In this document: positions 38,997-48,760 of the stretch, piece by piece
How positions within the stretch are numbered: position 1 is the first letter of the stretch
Layout: each line of letters starts with the position of its first letter
Origin: Rhodovulum tesquicola
Lineage (GTDB): Bacteria; Pseudomonadota; Alphaproteobacteria; Rhodobacterales; Rhodobacteraceae
Length of the DNA stretch: 64,000 nt
Assembly: GCF_024128855.1 (NCBI RefSeq)
Contig: NZ_JAMYDV010000006.1
Coordinates: 62,001 to 126,000, forward strand
Direction: 5' to 3'
Program-made: the position numbers and the translations under genes
The notes under the pieces: model-generated
The model's input: the letters and a program-made list of their open reading frames with translations, nothing else
What the model was told of the DNA's origin: nothing
Database searches by the model: none

Positions 38997-41177
38997 CTAC
39001 CTCAGCCGCAAGGCGTTCAGCGACACGGAGACGGAACTGAGCGACATCGCCAGCGCCGCCCAGAGCGGGGTGCACAGGCCAAGGAGCGCGACCGGCACGA
39101 AGACCGCATTGTAAAGGCCCGATTGCCAGAAATTCTGGCGGATACGGCGGGTCGAGACCCTGGCCATGCGCACCGCATCGGCAATCGGGGCGATGTCGCG
39201 GCCCAGCAGCACCATGTCGGAGGCCGCCCGCGCCGCATCCAGCGCCGAGGCCGGCGAGATCGAGACATGCGCGGCCGACAGAGCCACGGTGTCATTCAGC
39301 CCGTCGCCCACCATCAGCACGCGATGGCCCTGATCCTGCAACGCGGCGATCCTGGCGGCCTTTTCCTCGGGCAGCGCACCGGCCTGCCAGTTCTCGATCC
39401 CCAGCCTGCGCGCCATGGCCTCGACCGCGGCCGTGACATCGCCCGAGATCAGCCAGACCGCCTTGCCCTGTGCCCGCAGCGCCTGCACGACCTCTTCGGC
39501 ACCGGGGCGCAGCGCATCGGCGAAGATGAAGCTGCGGGTTTCCTCGCCGAGCGACAGATAGGCGCCGGTGGTCGCGGCATGGGTGGCGCCGACCCAGCCC
39601 GCGCGGCCCAGCTTGACCGGCCGGCCCTGCCATGTCCCCTGCACCCCGTAGCCCGGCGCCTCGCGCAGATCGGAGATCTCGGCGGGACGCACCCCGCGCG
39701 CCTGTAACGCCTCGGCCAGGGCGCGCGCCAGCGGGTGCGAGGACGCCCCGGCCAGCGCGAGCGCGACGCCCAGCGCCTGTTCGGGATGGGCGTCGAGATT
39801 GTCGGGAACCGGCGCGCCCATGGTCAGCGTGCCGGTCTTGTCGAAGACGACGGTATCGACCTCGGCCAGCCGCTCCAGCGCGGTGCCGTCCTTGATAAGC
39901 AGCCCCTTGCGGAACAGCCGACCGCTGGCCGCGGTCACCACGGCCGGAACCGCAAGGCCCAGCGCGCAGGGGCAGGTGATGATGAGCGTGGCGATGGCGA
40001 CATTGACCGAAAGCCGCAGATCGCCGCCCGAGATCCACATCCAGACGAAGAAGGCCCCCAGCGACAGGAGCGGGATCGTCGGCGCATAGGCGCGCGCGGC
40101 GCGGTCGGCCAGCGTGGTGTAGCGGGTGCGGGCCGATTCCGCCGCGGCCACCAGATCGGCCATGCGATGCAGCGAGCTGTCGCGCCCCGCCGCCGTCACC
40201 CGCACGGTCAGCGGCCCGGTCAGGTTGACCTCGCCCGCGCTGAGCTGCGCGCCTTCGGTGGTCACCACCGGCAGCGTCTCGCCGGTCAGGAGCGAGCGGT
40301 CCACCTCGGACCGGCCTGCGGTCACGACGCCGTCCACCGGCACCCGGCCGCCGGGGCGGACCAGCACCAGATCGCCCACTGACAGCTGGGACACCGGGAC
40401 CGTCTGCTCGGCGCCATCGCTCAGCCGGATCGCGCGGGGCACTTCCAAGGCGGCCAGTTCCTGTGCCGCGGACCGGGCCAGCGCGCGGGCGCGGTGGTCC
40501 AGATAGCGGCCGATCAGCAGGAAGAAGGTCAGCATCAGCACCGCCTCGAAATAGGCGTGCTCCCCCGATTTCAGCGTTTCGTAAAGCGAGATCGCGACCG
40601 TCAGCACCAGCGCCAGCGCGATCGGGCCATCCATGTTCAGCCGCCCCGCCCGGAGCGCGCCCAGCGCCGAGCGGAAGAAGGGCTGCCCGGCAAAGGCCAC
40701 GGTGGGGATCGCGATCAGGGCCGAGATCAGGTGGAACATGTCGCGCGTGGCGTCCGACGCCCCGGCCCAGACCGCCACCGACAGGATCATGATGTTCATC
40801 ATCGCGAACCCGGCGACGCCGACGCGCATCAGCAGGTCGCGGCCCTGCCGGTCGGTCTCGGTCATCGACAGCACGCCCGGGTCAAGCTCGTGCGCCTCGT
40901 AGCCCGCGCGGCGCAGCCGCTCGATAAGCGCGGCGGCGGTGACCTCGGGTTCGGCATCGACGCTGACGCGTTTCAGCGTCAGGTTCACCCGCGCCGAGCG
41001 CACGCCCTGGGCCTGCGACAGTGCACGTTCGACCGCGCCGATACAGCCGGCGCAGTGGATGGTCGGCAGCGACAGCAGCAGGCGCGCGCCCTTGGGCATC
41101 GCCGCCGCCTCGGCCGCTGCGGGGGCGGCGGCGCAGGCTGGACAGGCCGAGGGGGTCTGACGCAGCGCGGCCTCCAT
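38997..41177 (-). CDS. ccoI: copper-exporting P1B-type ATPase CcoI (FixI)
   Basis: The 726-residue P-type ATPase supplies copper for CcoN CuB assembly. In order it has an N-terminal Cys pair (SACPACAA), a heavy-metal-associated domain with IHCAGCIGAVE, membrane helices, the CPC metal channel motif TCPCALGLAVP, the phosphorylation site DKTGTLTMG and the hinge GDGLNDTVALSAA. This is the CcoI/CopA2 type with slow, high-affinity Cu export to the periplasm. It lies three bases after ccoH. Confidence 0.95.
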   Translation of the reverse strand: MEAALRQTPSACPACAAAPAAAEAAAMPKGARLLLSLPTIHCAGCIGAVERALSQAQGVRSARVNLTLKRVSVDAEPEVTAAALIERLRRAGYEAHELDPGVLSMTETDRQGRDLLMRVGVAGFAMMNIMILSVAVWAGASDATRDMFHLISALIAIPTVAFAGQPFFRSALGALRAGRLNMDGPIALALVLTVAISLYETLKSGEHAYFEAVLMLTFFLLIGRYLDHRARALARSAAQELAALEVPRAIRLSDGAEQTVPVSQLSVGDLVLVRPGGRVPVDGVVTAGRSEVDRSLLTGETLPVVTTEGAQLSAGEVNLTGPLTVRVTAAGRDSSLHRMADLVAAAESARTRYTTLADRAARAYAPTIPLLSLGAFFVWMWISGGDLRLSVNVAIATLIITCPCALGLAVPAVVTAASGRLFRKGLLIKDGTALERLAEVDTVVFDKTGTLTMGAPVPDNLDAHPEQALGVALALAGASSHPLARALAEALQARGVRPAEISDLREAPGYGVQGTWQGRPVKLGRAGWVGATHAATTGAYLSLGEETRSFIFADALRPGAEEVVQALRAQGKAVWLISGDVTAAVEAMARRLGIENWQAGALPEEKAARIAALQDQGHRVLMVGDGLNDTVALSAAHVSISPASALDAARAASDMVLLGRDIAPIADAVRMARVSTRRIRQNFWQSGLYNAVFVPVALLGLCTPLWAALAMSLSSVSVSLNALRLR

Positions 41178-41180
41178 GAC

Positions 41181-41645
41181 CTAGCCCCGGACGTAAAGCT
41201 GCAACCGCTGACGGAACAGCGTGCCATCCGCGGCGCGCGCCTCGAGACGCACGGTCCAGTAGCCGGGGCCCAGGTCCATCGGTGCCGCGAAGGCGCCGTT
41301 GTAATAGGCCAGCTCGGGCGCGCGGTCGTCGCGGTTGCTGGTCGCCCGGCCGATCGTCACCGCAACCTCGGGGGCACGCACGGGCAGCCCGTCGGCATCG
41401 GTGAAACGCAGCAGGAACAGCCCGGCCGCGCCATCGTAATCGGCCGCCACGCTCCAGCCCAGCGCCTGTTGCGCCTCGCGCATCTCGTCGAAATGCTGGC
41501 TGGCGACATAGGAGTTCTGGACCTCGAGGCCGGGGAAGGTGCTGACCGCCTTGAAGGCGAGCAGCAGGTTCACGCCGATCACCACCGTGAAAAAGGACAC
41601 AATGATGATCAGGACCTTGCGGCCGGTCAGTTCCCTTGTGCTCAT
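41181..41645 (-). CDS. ccoH: cbb3 oxidase assembly protein CcoH (FixH)
   Basis: The 154-residue protein has one N-terminal membrane helix (VLIIIVSFFTVVIGVNLLLAF) and a periplasmic FixH domain with VSTFPGLEVQNSYVASQHFDE and GYWTVRLEARAADGTLFRQR. It stabilises cbb3 intermediates. The ATG at 41645 overlaps the ccoG stop (ATGA). The longer open frame upstream is ccoG read out of phase. Confidence 0.94.
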   Translation of the reverse strand: MSTRELTGRKVLIIIVSFFTVVIGVNLLLAFKAVSTFPGLEVQNSYVASQHFDEMREAQQALGWSVAADYDGAAGLFLLRFTDADGLPVRAPEVAVTIGRATSNRDDRAPELAYYNGAFAAPMDLGPGYWTVRLEARAADGTLFRQRLQLYVRG

Positions 41646-43075
41646 GGCAGTGTCTTTCCGTTGAAGATGGTGTCGTTGAAGGCCCGCTCGGCGGCGGCGA
41701 GGTCTTCCAGCCACAGCCGCATGGGCGTGCTCTGGGCGGTCGCCGGGGCGCTGCCCGGGGGGGCGATGACATAGACGCGCTTGAGCTCGGTCGCGTCCGG
41801 CGCAACGGTGAACACGCCATCCTCGGCGCCCTCGATCTCGATCCTGAACTTGTCGCCCGGCGTGACGGAGATCGAGAAGGCGCGCGCCTCGCCCTGCATG
41901 TTGCGCACCCGCACCTCGTAGGCGTTGCGGATCGAGCCGTCGGACAGCGTCACGAAGGTCGGGTTGCGGATCGGCGCCACCGTCAGGTCGATATCCGAGC
42001 GCACGAACAGCGCGACCATCAGGCCCACGCCGACCGCCGACCAGAGTGCGGTGTAAAGGATCGTCCGGGTGCGGAAGACATGGGTCCAGATCGAGCGGGG
42101 CTTTTCGCCCGCCCGTTCGCGCGTCTCGTCCGACAGGGCCATGTAGTCGACCAGCCCGCGCGGCTTGCCGATCTTATCCATCACCTCGTCGCAGGCGTCG
42201 ATGCACAGCCCGCAGGTGATGCAGGCCAGTTGCTGGCCGTCGCGGATGTCGATGCCCATGGGACAGACATTCACACAGGCATAGCAGTCGATGCAATCGC
42301 CCAGCACCTCGGCGCCCTCGGCCTTGCGATGCTTGCCGCGCGGCTCGCCCCGCCAGTCGCGATAGCCGATGGTGATCGTGTCCTCGTCCATCATCGCGGC
42401 CTGGATCCGCGGCCAGGGGCACATGTAGATGCAGACCTGTTCGCGCATGAAGCCGCCCAGGATCAGCGTGGTCAGCGTCAGCACGAGGATGGTGGAATAG
42501 GCGATCGGGTGGGCCTGAAGCGTGATCAGGTTCCACAAGAGCGTCGGCGCGTCGGCGAAGTAGAACACCCAGGCGCCGCCCGTCGCCACCGAGATCAGCA
42601 GCCAGAGCGTCCATTTGGACAGCCGCAGGCGCGTCTTGTGCAGATCCCACTTGGCGTTCCACAGCCGCGCGCGCTTGTTGCGGTCGCCCTCGATCCAGCG
42701 CTCGGTCAGGATGAACAGGTCGGTCCAGACCGTCTGCGGGCAGAAATAGCCGCACCACACCCGGCCCAGTGCCGAGGTGAACAGGAACAGCCCCAGCCCC
42801 GCCATGATCAGCAGGCCCGCGACGAAATAGAATTCGTGCGGCCAGATCTCGATCCAGAAGAAGAAGAAGCGCCGGTTGGCAAGGTCGATCAGCACCGCCT
42901 GGTCGGGCATGTTCGGCCCCCGGTCCCAGCGGATCCAGGGCAGCAGGTAGTAGATGCCGAGGCAGATGGCGAGAAGCCACCATCTGAGGGTGCGGAACCT
43001 GCCCGAGACGCGGCGCGGGAAGATCGGTTCGCGGGCGACGTAAAGGCGTTCGGGGGGCTGTTCTGTCGAGCTCAC
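41642..43075 (-). CDS. ccoG: cbb3 oxidase-associated ferredoxin CcoG (RdxB/FixG)
   Basis: The 477-residue membrane iron-sulfur protein has five or so helices. VWCGYFCPQTVW carries Cys residues on a membrane segment. Two [4Fe-4S] motifs follow, CIDCYACVNVCPMGID and CITCGLCIDACDEV, then a C-terminal Ig-like periplasmic domain. CcoG reduces Cu(II) during cbb3 assembly. It starts at a GTG (43075) with a GGAG site. First gene of ccoGHIS, 333 bp after ccoP. Confidence 0.95.
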   Translation of the reverse strand: MSSTEQPPERLYVAREPIFPRRVSGRFRTLRWWLLAICLGIYYLLPWIRWDRGPNMPDQAVLIDLANRRFFFFWIEIWPHEFYFVAGLLIMAGLGLFLFTSALGRVWCGYFCPQTVWTDLFILTERWIEGDRNKRARLWNAKWDLHKTRLRLSKWTLWLLISVATGGAWVFYFADAPTLLWNLITLQAHPIAYSTILVLTLTTLILGGFMREQVCIYMCPWPRIQAAMMDEDTITIGYRDWRGEPRGKHRKAEGAEVLGDCIDCYACVNVCPMGIDIRDGQQLACITCGLCIDACDEVMDKIGKPRGLVDYMALSDETRERAGEKPRSIWTHVFRTRTILYTALWSAVGVGLMVALFVRSDIDLTVAPIRNPTFVTLSDGSIRNAYEVRVRNMQGEARAFSISVTPGDKFRIEIEGAEDGVFTVAPDATELKRVYVIAPPGSAPATAQSTPMRLWLEDLAAAERAFNDTIFNGKTLP

Positions 43076-43408
43076 GGGCTCACTCCGTTCGGGCTGCAGG
43101 CCCGGCCGGCCGTTCGCGGCGCGCCACTGGACCCTGCATCTGTTCTAACTAGACCTTGCGCCGGGCGATTGAAAGCACCCGCCCGTTCACATTCTGGGCC
43201 GCGGCCGGACCGAATCAGCGGACGCCTCGCCTGAGAACTGGAAAAGTTCCAAATCTGTGCGCAGGCGAACAGCCGTATCTCACCTGGCGCGCTGGACGGG
43301 TTCGGGGGGATGGGCGAGGATGAACACCGGCCCCCGTGGAAACGCGCGAACAGGATGGGGGCCGGTGCCATCGACCGGGGGCCTTGCGGCCCCCGGAAGA
43401 CTTTGATC
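43076..43408. other. non-coding region between ccoP and ccoG
   Basis: These 333 bp hold the promoter of ccoGHIS and the end signals of ccoNOQP. A near-perfect inverted repeat CTGGAA-AAG-TTCCAA at 43238-43252 is a candidate operator. Further right, two nested-scale hairpins stand after ccoP: caccggccccc/gggggccggtg (43325-43335 with 43357-43367) and a tighter stem at 43375-43396. No FNR box was found here, unlike the region upstream of ccoN. No coding sequence is supported. Confidence 0.55.
43375..43396 (-). terminator. hairpin downstream of ccoP
   Basis: A perfect 9-bp stem ccgggggcc/ggcccccgg with loop ttgc lies 12 bp after the ccoP stop. It lacks a T-run, so it may act as an mRNA end stabiliser or partial terminator between ccoNOQP and ccoGHIS. 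Confidence 0.55.
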
Positions 43409-44296
43409 TCACTCGCCCCCGCCAAGCTGATGGACATAGGTCGCAACCGCACGCCGGTCGGCCTCGCTCAGGCGTTCCTGGTGGCTCGGCATGACGCCGA
43501 AGCGCGCGTAGAACACCGTTTCGGTCAGCGTCTCGACACTTCCGCCATAAAGCCAGATCGCGTCCGTCAGATTGGGCGCGCCCTGATAGCGGTCTCCGGT
43601 TCCATCATCCATGTGGCACGAGGCACAGTTGTATAGAAACACCTCTTCGCCATCGCTTGCCAATGCGGCATCATGTTCCTGGCCGGATATTTTTCGGACG
43701 TAATGCACGACCTGCCCGATTTCCTCGTCGGTCAGCAACTCGTCCACGCCGAAGGCCGGCATCTGGGACCAGCGCGCATCCGGATCGTCCTCGTTGCGGA
43801 TGCCGTGGGTGACGGTGGTATAGATGTCCTCGAGCGCGCCACCCCAGAGCCAGTCATCGTCCAGAAGGCTGGGATAGCCCGCCGCCTGCACGCCCGCCGC
43901 ACCCGAGCCGTGGCATTGCGCGCAGAAGGTCCGGAACACCGCCGCCCCGCCCTGAACGGCGTAGTTGTAGAGGTCGGGATCGGCGCGGATCACCTCGGGG
44001 TCCAGTTCCACCTCGATCAGACGCGCCACCAGATCGGCATTCGCCCCCTGGAACCGCTCGATCTCGCGCGCCACCTCGGCCCGGGTCGAATAGCCCAGAA
44101 GGCCCGGCGTCGCCCCCGATTTCAGCGGGATGGCCGGGTAAAGGACCGCGTAGATCAGTGCGAAGGCGATGCAGGCGTAGAAGGACCAGAGCCACCAGCG
44201 CGGCAGGGGATTGTTCAACTCCTCGATGCCGTCCCAGCTATGGCCGGTGGTGCCGACCACGTCTTCGGGCAGGGGTTTCTTGTCGCTCGTGCTCAT
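43409..44296 (-). CDS. ccoP: cytochrome c oxidase cbb3-type, diheme subunit CcoP
   Basis: The 295-residue membrane-anchored diheme cytochrome c has one N-terminal helix ([22 protein letters not shown]), then two cytochrome domains with FCAQCHGS and NCASCHMD haem-attachment motifs and downstream Met ligands ([16 protein letters not shown]). It accepts electrons from soluble cytochrome c or the bc1 complex. It overlaps ccoQ by ATGA. Confidence 0.97.
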   Translation of the reverse strand: MSTSDKKPLPEDVVGTTGHSWDGIEELNNPLPRWWLWSFYACIAFALIYAVLYPAIPLKSGATPGLLGYSTRAEVAREIERFQGANADLVARLIEVELDPEVIRADPDLYNYAVQGGAAVFRTFCAQCHGSGAAGVQAAGYPSLLDDDWLWGGALEDIYTTVTHGIRNEDDPDARWSQMPAFGVDELLTDEEIGQVVHYVRKISGQEHDAALASDGEEVFLYNCASCHMDDGTGDRYQGAPNLTDAIWLYGGSVETLTETVFYARFGVMPSHQERLSEADRRAVATYVHQLGGGE

Positions 44297-44505
44297 GTCC
44301 GCGCCTCCTTGTGGCGGGCGGCCTCATCCGCGTCATCGGACGGGGCGGGTTCGTTGTCATGCCGGAACGGGATGTCGGCGCTGTCGCGATGCACCCGCGC
44401 GCTGCCCGGGCGCAAAGCCCAGAAGATCACGCCGATGAAGAACAGCGTCAGGAACAAGAGCATCCAGCTGTCCGCGAAGGCGCGCATGGCGGTATAGGTT
44501 TCCAT
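44293..44505 (-). CDS. ccoQ: cbb3 oxidase small subunit CcoQ
   Basis: The 70-residue single-span protein has a helix [22 protein letters not shown] and an acidic tail ([21 protein letters not shown]). CcoQ stabilises the oxidase and, in Rhodobacter, protects it from oxygen damage and takes part in redox signalling. It lies between ccoO (12-bp gap) and ccoP. Confidence 0.93.
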   Translation of the reverse strand: METYTAMRAFADSWMLLFLTLFFIGVIFWALRPGSARVHRDSADIPFRHDNEPAPSDDADEAARHKEART

Positions 44506-44517
44506 TGCGCCCCCCCC

Positions 44518-45246
44518 CTACCGGCTTGCATGCGGCTCGAAGGTCGAGAAATCGACCAGCGTGCCCAGCATCTGCAGATAGGCGACCAGCGCATCCATTT
44601 CCGAGATGCCTGGCCTGCCGTCGAAATTGCGCACCTGCGCACCGGGATAGCGTTCCAGCAGCGCATCGGCGCCATCCGAGAACGGGTCGATCTGGGCGTT
44701 GAAATCCGCCACCGCGTTCTCGATCATCTCGTCGGTATAGGGCACGCCGACCATGCGGTGAACGCGCAGCTTGTCCGCGATCCCCTGCGGGTCGATCATC
44801 CGGTTCTCGAGGAAGCCGTATTTGGGCATGATCGATTCCGGCACCACAGATTGCGGGTCGCGCAGGTGCTGGACATGCCAGTCGTCCGAGTAGCGCCCGC
44901 CGACGCGGGCGAGGTCGGGCCCGGTCCGCTTGGACCCCCACTGGAACGGGTGGTCATACATCGACTCCGCCGCCAACGAGTAGTGACCGTAGCGTTCGAC
45001 CTCGTCGCGCATCGGGCGGATCATCTGGCTGTGGCAGACATAGCAGCCCTCGCGGACATAGATGTCGCGCCCTTCCAGCTCCATCGGCGAGTAGGGGCGC
45101 ACGCCCTCCACCTCCTCGATCGTGTTCTCGAGGTAGAAGAGCGGCGCGATCTCCACCAGACCGCCGACGGTCACCACCAGGAAGCTGAACACCAGAAGCA
45201 GCGAGGCGTTCTTCTCAAGGATCTTGTGCTTTTCGAGAATGGCCAT
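44518..45246 (-). CDS. ccoO: cytochrome c oxidase cbb3-type, monoheme subunit CcoO
   Basis: The 242-residue monoheme cytochrome c has an N-terminal anchor ([21 protein letters not shown]) and the haem motif [12 protein letters not shown]. Conserved downstream segments are [20 protein letters not shown] and [13 protein letters not shown], the latter with the Met ligand. It passes electrons from CcoP to CcoN. It follows ccoN by 12 bp. Confidence 0.97.
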   Translation of the reverse strand: MAILEKHKILEKNASLLLVFSFLVVTVGGLVEIAPLFYLENTIEEVEGVRPYSPMELEGRDIYVREGCYVCHSQMIRPMRDEVERYGHYSLAAESMYDHPFQWGSKRTGPDLARVGGRYSDDWHVQHLRDPQSVVPESIMPKYGFLENRMIDPQGIADKLRVHRMVGVPYTDEMIENAVADFNAQIDPFSDGADALLERYPGAQVRNFDGRPGISEMDALVAYLQMLGTLVDFSTFEPHASR

Positions 45247-45258
45247 GGCTTGTGCTCC

Positions 45259-46857
45259 TTATTCCGCGGGGGCCGCGACGCGCGCGGGCTGACGGGCCGG
45301 CGCGGAGGTGGCGGTCTTCCAGATGTTGAAGCACATGATCAGGCCGCCGAGGACATAGAGCCCCCCGCCGATGGCACGGACCACATACATCGGGAACTTG
45401 GCGCTGACGGTGTCGGCAAAGCTGTTGACCAGGAAGCCCTGGGCATCGACCTCACGCCACATCAGCCCTTCCATGATGCCCGACACCCACATCGAGGCGG
45501 CGTAGAGCACGATCCCGATGGTCGCGAGCCAGAAGTGCCAGGAGACCAGCGCGGTCGAGTAGAGCCGCTCCTTGCCCCAGAGCCGCGGCGCGAGGAAGTA
45601 GAGCGCGCCGAAGGTGATCATGCCGTTCCAGCCCAGAGCGCCGGAATGGACGTGGCCGATGGTCCAGTCGGTGTAGTGCGACAGCGAGTTGACCGCCTTG
45701 ATGGACATCATCGGTCCCTCGAAGGTGGACATGCCGTAGAAGCCCACGGCCACCACCATCATCCGGATCACCGGGTCGGTGCGCAGCTTGTCCCAGGCCC
45801 CCGACAGCGTCATCAGGCCGTTGATCATGCCGCCCCAGGAGGGCATCCACAGCATGATCGAGAACACCATGCCCAGCGTCGAGGCCCAGTCGGGCAGCGC
45901 GGTATAGTGCAGGTGGTGCGGACCCGCCCAGATATAGAGGAAGATCAGCGCCCAGAAGTGGATGATCGACAGCTTGTAGCTGTAGACCGGGCGCTCGGCC
46001 TGCTTGGGCACGAAATAGTACATCATGCCCAGGAAACCCGCGGTCAGGAAGAAGCCCACCGCATTGTGGCCATACCACCACTGGATCATCGCGTCCTGCA
46101 CGCCGGCGAAGACCTGAACCGATTTCGACCCGAAGAGCGACACCGGCACGCTGAGGTTGTTGACGATGTGCAGCATCGCCACGGTCACGATGAAGGACAG
46201 GTAGAACCAGTTCGCCACGTAGATGTGGGGTTCCTTGCGGCGGAAGATCGTGCCCAGGAAGATCGCCAGGTAGACCACCCAGACGATGGTCAGCCACCAG
46301 TCCACGTACCATTCCGGCTCGGCATATTCCTTGGACTGGGTCGCGCCCAGGACGTAGCCCGTCGCCGCGAGGATGATGAAAAGCTGGTAGCCCCAGAACA
46401 CGAACCAGGCGGCATTGCCGCCCCAGAGCCGCGCGGCGCTGGTGCGCTGCACCACGTAGAACGATGTGGCGATCAGGGCGTTGCCGCCGAAGGCGAAGAT
46501 CACCGCCGAGGTGTGAAGGGGCCGCAGCCGACCGAAGTTCAGGTGGCCCTGCGCCCATTCGAAATTGAGCCAGGGAAAGGCAAGCTGACTGGCGATGAAG
46601 GTTCCCGCGGCAAAGCCGACCACCCCCCAGAATGCTGTCGCGATGACACCCGCGCGGACGACATCGTCCATATATCCCGTTTCCGGCACCGGTTTCGGGT
46701 CGCCGGTGCGCCGCACCGTCCACAGAAAAAGCCCCGCCGCGACCAGCATCACGATCACCGCGTGCACCTGATATGCGAAGTCGCGCGCATAGCTCGCCGC
46801 GATCGCGGCACAAACCGCGATGACGCCATAGACGGCGATCTTAACGTAGTCCCACAT
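45259..46857 (-). CDS. ccoN: cytochrome c oxidase cbb3-type, catalytic subunit CcoN
   Basis: The 532-residue twelve-helix subunit reduces O2 at haem b3-CuB with very high affinity. Conserved His ligands are visible in [56 protein letters not shown] and [11 protein letters not shown]. The ATG at 46857 has an AAGGGA site; the open frame extends 30 residues upstream without similarity. Promoter DNA with FNR boxes lies just upstream. Confidence 0.97.
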   Translation of the reverse strand: MWDYVKIAVYGVIAVCAAIAASYARDFAYQVHAVIVMLVAAGLFLWTVRRTGDPKPVPETGYMDDVVRAGVIATAFWGVVGFAAGTFIASQLAFPWLNFEWAQGHLNFGRLRPLHTSAVIFAFGGNALIATSFYVVQRTSAARLWGGNAAWFVFWGYQLFIILAATGYVLGATQSKEYAEPEWYVDWWLTIVWVVYLAIFLGTIFRRKEPHIYVANWFYLSFIVTVAMLHIVNNLSVPVSLFGSKSVQVFAGVQDAMIQWWYGHNAVGFFLTAGFLGMMYYFVPKQAERPVYSYKLSIIHFWALIFLYIWAGPHHLHYTALPDWASTLGMVFSIMLWMPSWGGMINGLMTLSGAWDKLRTDPVIRMMVVAVGFYGMSTFEGPMMSIKAVNSLSHYTDWTIGHVHSGALGWNGMITFGALYFLAPRLWGKERLYSTALVSWHFWLATIGIVLYAASMWVSGIMEGLMWREVDAQGFLVNSFADTVSAKFPMYVVRAIGGGLYVLGGLIMCFNIWKTATSAPARQPARVAAPAE

Positions 46858-46946
46858 TGGAAGTCCCTTCGTCTCATCCGGCCGATTCCCGGCGGCCGAC
46901 TCCCTCACTATACCGTGACGTATCCCGTTGTATGCAAAAATATGCA

Positions 46947-46960
46947 TTGATCCATGTCAA
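46947..46960. promoter_or_regulatory. FNR-type box upstream of ccoN
   Basis: TTGAT-CCAT-GTCAA differs from the FNR consensus TTGAT-N4-ATCAA at one position. It is centred about 96 bp from the ccoN start. Activation from -41.5 would place transcription start near 46912, giving a leader of about 55 bases. Confidence 0.8.
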
Positions 46961-46988
46961 GGCATCTTCGAACGGTTCCAAAGTCTGG

Positions 46989-47002
46989 TTGATCCTTGTC
47001 AA
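46989..47002. promoter_or_regulatory. FNR-type box upstream of the universal stress protein gene
   Basis: TTGAT-CCTT-GTCAA is a second near-consensus box, 42 bp (four helical turns) from the first. It is placed so that an activated start would fall near 47037, before the GTG at 47071; TAGAGT near 47027 could be its -10 box. Confidence 0.78.
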
Positions 47003-47070
47003 AGCCCGGCCGCCGACCTCGGCGCTAGAGTCGCGGGCAACGTCAGGGTCGACGCGAAGGAGCAGTTCAG

Positions 47071-47910
47071 GTGGGTTACAAGACCATTCTCACGATCATC
47101 ACGGATACCGACATCGCCCATTCGGCGCTCGAGCCCGCCATCACGCTTGCGAACCGGGAGGATGCCCATCTCGACATTCTCTGCCTGGGCGTGGACCGCA
47201 CCCAGACGGGCTATTACTACGCCGGTACGAACGCCTTCATCCAGCAGGAGACGCTGCACAAGGCGCAGGAGGATTCTGCCGCGATCGAGGCCGCCGTCAA
47301 GGACCGGCTGGGCCGCGAGGGGATTGTCTGGGCCACCGAGGCTGCGGTCGCGCAGATCGCTGGGTTGAGCCATCTTGTCGCGCAGCGCGCGCGCTTTTCC
47401 GACCTGGTCGTGATGCCCCGCCCCTATGGAGAACGGCGCGGCATCGAGGACGAGGCGGCGACCGAGGCGGTGCTGTTCGACGGCCATGCGCCCCTTCTGA
47501 TCATGCCCGAGGACGCGGATGCCGGGGTGATCGGGCAGAAGATCGTGATCGCATGGAACCAGAGCCACGAGGCGATGGCCGCGATCAAGCAGGCGATGCC
47601 GCTGATGAAGCATGCGGAGCTGGTGAACATCGCCATCGTCGATCCGCCGAGGCACGGCTCGGATCGGTCGGACCCGGGCGGGGCGCTGTCGCAGATGCTG
47701 TCGCGCCATGGGGTGAAGGCCGAAATCTCGGTGCTGGCCAGAACCATGCCGCGGATTTCGGACGTGCTCCAGCGCCACACCCAGGACATCGCGGCCGACA
47801 TGATGGTCATGGGAGCCTATGGCCATTCCCGCTTCCGCGAGGCGATCCTGGGCGGCGCCACCAGAGACATGCTTGAGCGAACCGGAGTGCCGATCCTGAT
47901 GGCGCATTGA
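47071..47910 (+). CDS. tandem universal stress protein (UspA family)
   Basis: The 279-residue protein has two Usp folds. The first half contains ITDTDIAHSALEPAITLANRED and the second KIVIAWNQSHEAMAAIKQAMP. The ATP-type motif MVMGAYGHSRFREAILGGATR lies near the C-terminus. The GTG start has an AAGGAG site at 8 bases. The position between ccoN and fnrL, divergent from ccoN under its own FNR box, is as in Rhodobacter, implying a low-oxygen stress role. Confidence 0.88.
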   Translation: MGYKTILTIITDTDIAHSALEPAITLANREDAHLDILCLGVDRTQTGYYYAGTNAFIQQETLHKAQEDSAAIEAAVKDRLGREGIVWATEAAVAQIAGLSHLVAQRARFSDLVVMPRPYGERRGIEDEAATEAVLFDGHAPLLIMPEDADAGVIGQKIVIAWNQSHEAMAAIKQAMPLMKHAELVNIAIVDPPRHGSDRSDPGGALSQMLSRHGVKAEISVLARTMPRISDVLQRHTQDIAADMMVMGAYGHSRFREAILGGATRDMLERTGVPILMAH

Positions 47911-47951
47911 CGCGGCGCGGGCGGCGCGGGGCCAGGCGGCCCCCGCCCGCC

Positions 47952-48698
47952 TCAGGGCAACATGCCGCCGTCGCTGTCGTCGCCCGTCTCGCCGAGCAGA
48001 CGGTCGAAATCGGGAATGGTCACGTGACGCTTGCCTTCCAGAACGATCACCCCGTCGCGCTTGAGCGCCGACATCTGCCGGCTGACGGTTTCCAGCGTCA
48101 GCCCAAGATAATCGGCCATCGCCTCGCGCGTCAGCGGCAGGTCGAACACGATCCGGCCGCGCGGGTTGGACAGTTTCAGCGTCGCGTCGCGCCGGGCGAT
48201 GATCGCCAGCAGGCTCGCGATCTTCTCGCGCGCGGTCTTGCGGCCCAGCAGCAGCATCCATTCGCGCGCCGCGTCCAGTTCGTCCAGCGTCATCTCCAGC
48301 AGGCGCTGCCCGATATGGGGCGTGCGGATCATCAGCTCTTCGAAGGGTTTCTTGCGGAAGCAGCACATGGTCAGCGCCGTCGTCGCCACCACGTCATAGG
48401 CGGCCGTCTCGCGGCCCGGGCGGCCCACGAAATCCGAGGGCAGCAGCAGGCCCACCATCTGGGTGCGCCCGTCCTCCATCGTCTGGCTGAGCGTCGCGAT
48501 GCCCTCGATCACCGAGGCGACGAAATCCATCCGGTCGCCCGACCAGATGACGGTCTGCCCGGCATCGTAGGTCCGGTAGTACTTGATCGCCTCGAGCTGA
48601 TCCAGTTCGTCGGTCTCGCAGCGGGCACAGACGGCCCGGTGCCGGATCGGGCAATCCGCGCATTCCGTCTGCGCGAGGTGGGGGTCGGTCACGGCCAT
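47952..48698 (-). CDS. fnrL: oxygen-sensing transcription regulator FnrL
   Basis: The 248-residue Crp/Fnr-family regulator has an N-terminal cysteine set, Cys13, Cys16, Cys24 and Cys27 (TECADCPIRHRAVCARCE), that can hold an oxygen-labile [4Fe-4S] cluster, along with the cyclic-nucleotide-like domain. The C-terminal helix-turn-helix reads MADYLGLTLETVSRQMSAL; Glu and Ser-Arg in ETVSR are the residues that read TTGAT. The ATG at 48698 is preferred over a TTG at 48725, which would overlap the FNR box. It should activate ccoNOQP, the USP gene and hemN under low oxygen. Confidence 0.95.
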   Translation of the reverse strand: MAVTDPHLAQTECADCPIRHRAVCARCETDELDQLEAIKYYRTYDAGQTVIWSGDRMDFVASVIEGIATLSQTMEDGRTQMVGLLLPSDFVGRPGRETAAYDVVATTALTMCCFRKKPFEELMIRTPHIGQRLLEMTLDELDAAREWMLLLGRKTAREKIASLLAIIARRDATLKLSNPRGRIVFDLPLTREAMADYLGLTLETVSRQMSALKRDGVIVLEGKRHVTIPDFDRLLGETGDDSDGGMLP

Positions 48699-48711
48699 TC
48701 CGTTTCCAATT

Positions 48712-48725
48712 TTGACTTCGATCAA
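48712..48725. promoter_or_regulatory. FNR-type box between fnrL and hemN
   Basis: TTGAC-TTCG-ATCAA matches the FNR consensus with one change. Its centre is 42 bp upstream of the hemN ATG and 20 bp upstream of the fnrL ATG. That geometry suits activation of hemN and repression of fnrL. Confidence 0.75.
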
Positions 48726-48760
48726 GGAGCGAACGCTTGGGTGAAAATAACGCTAGTGCA

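Noticed and set aside
43381-43430. TTGAT near the ccoP 3' end as an FNR box
   Set aside because: The second half-site is absent and the position is at the end of the gene, downstream of the operon.
48699-48725. TTG at 48725 as the fnrL start
   Set aside because: It overlaps the FNR box; the ATG at 48698 has a purine-rich ribosome site and gives the normal FnrL N-terminus.
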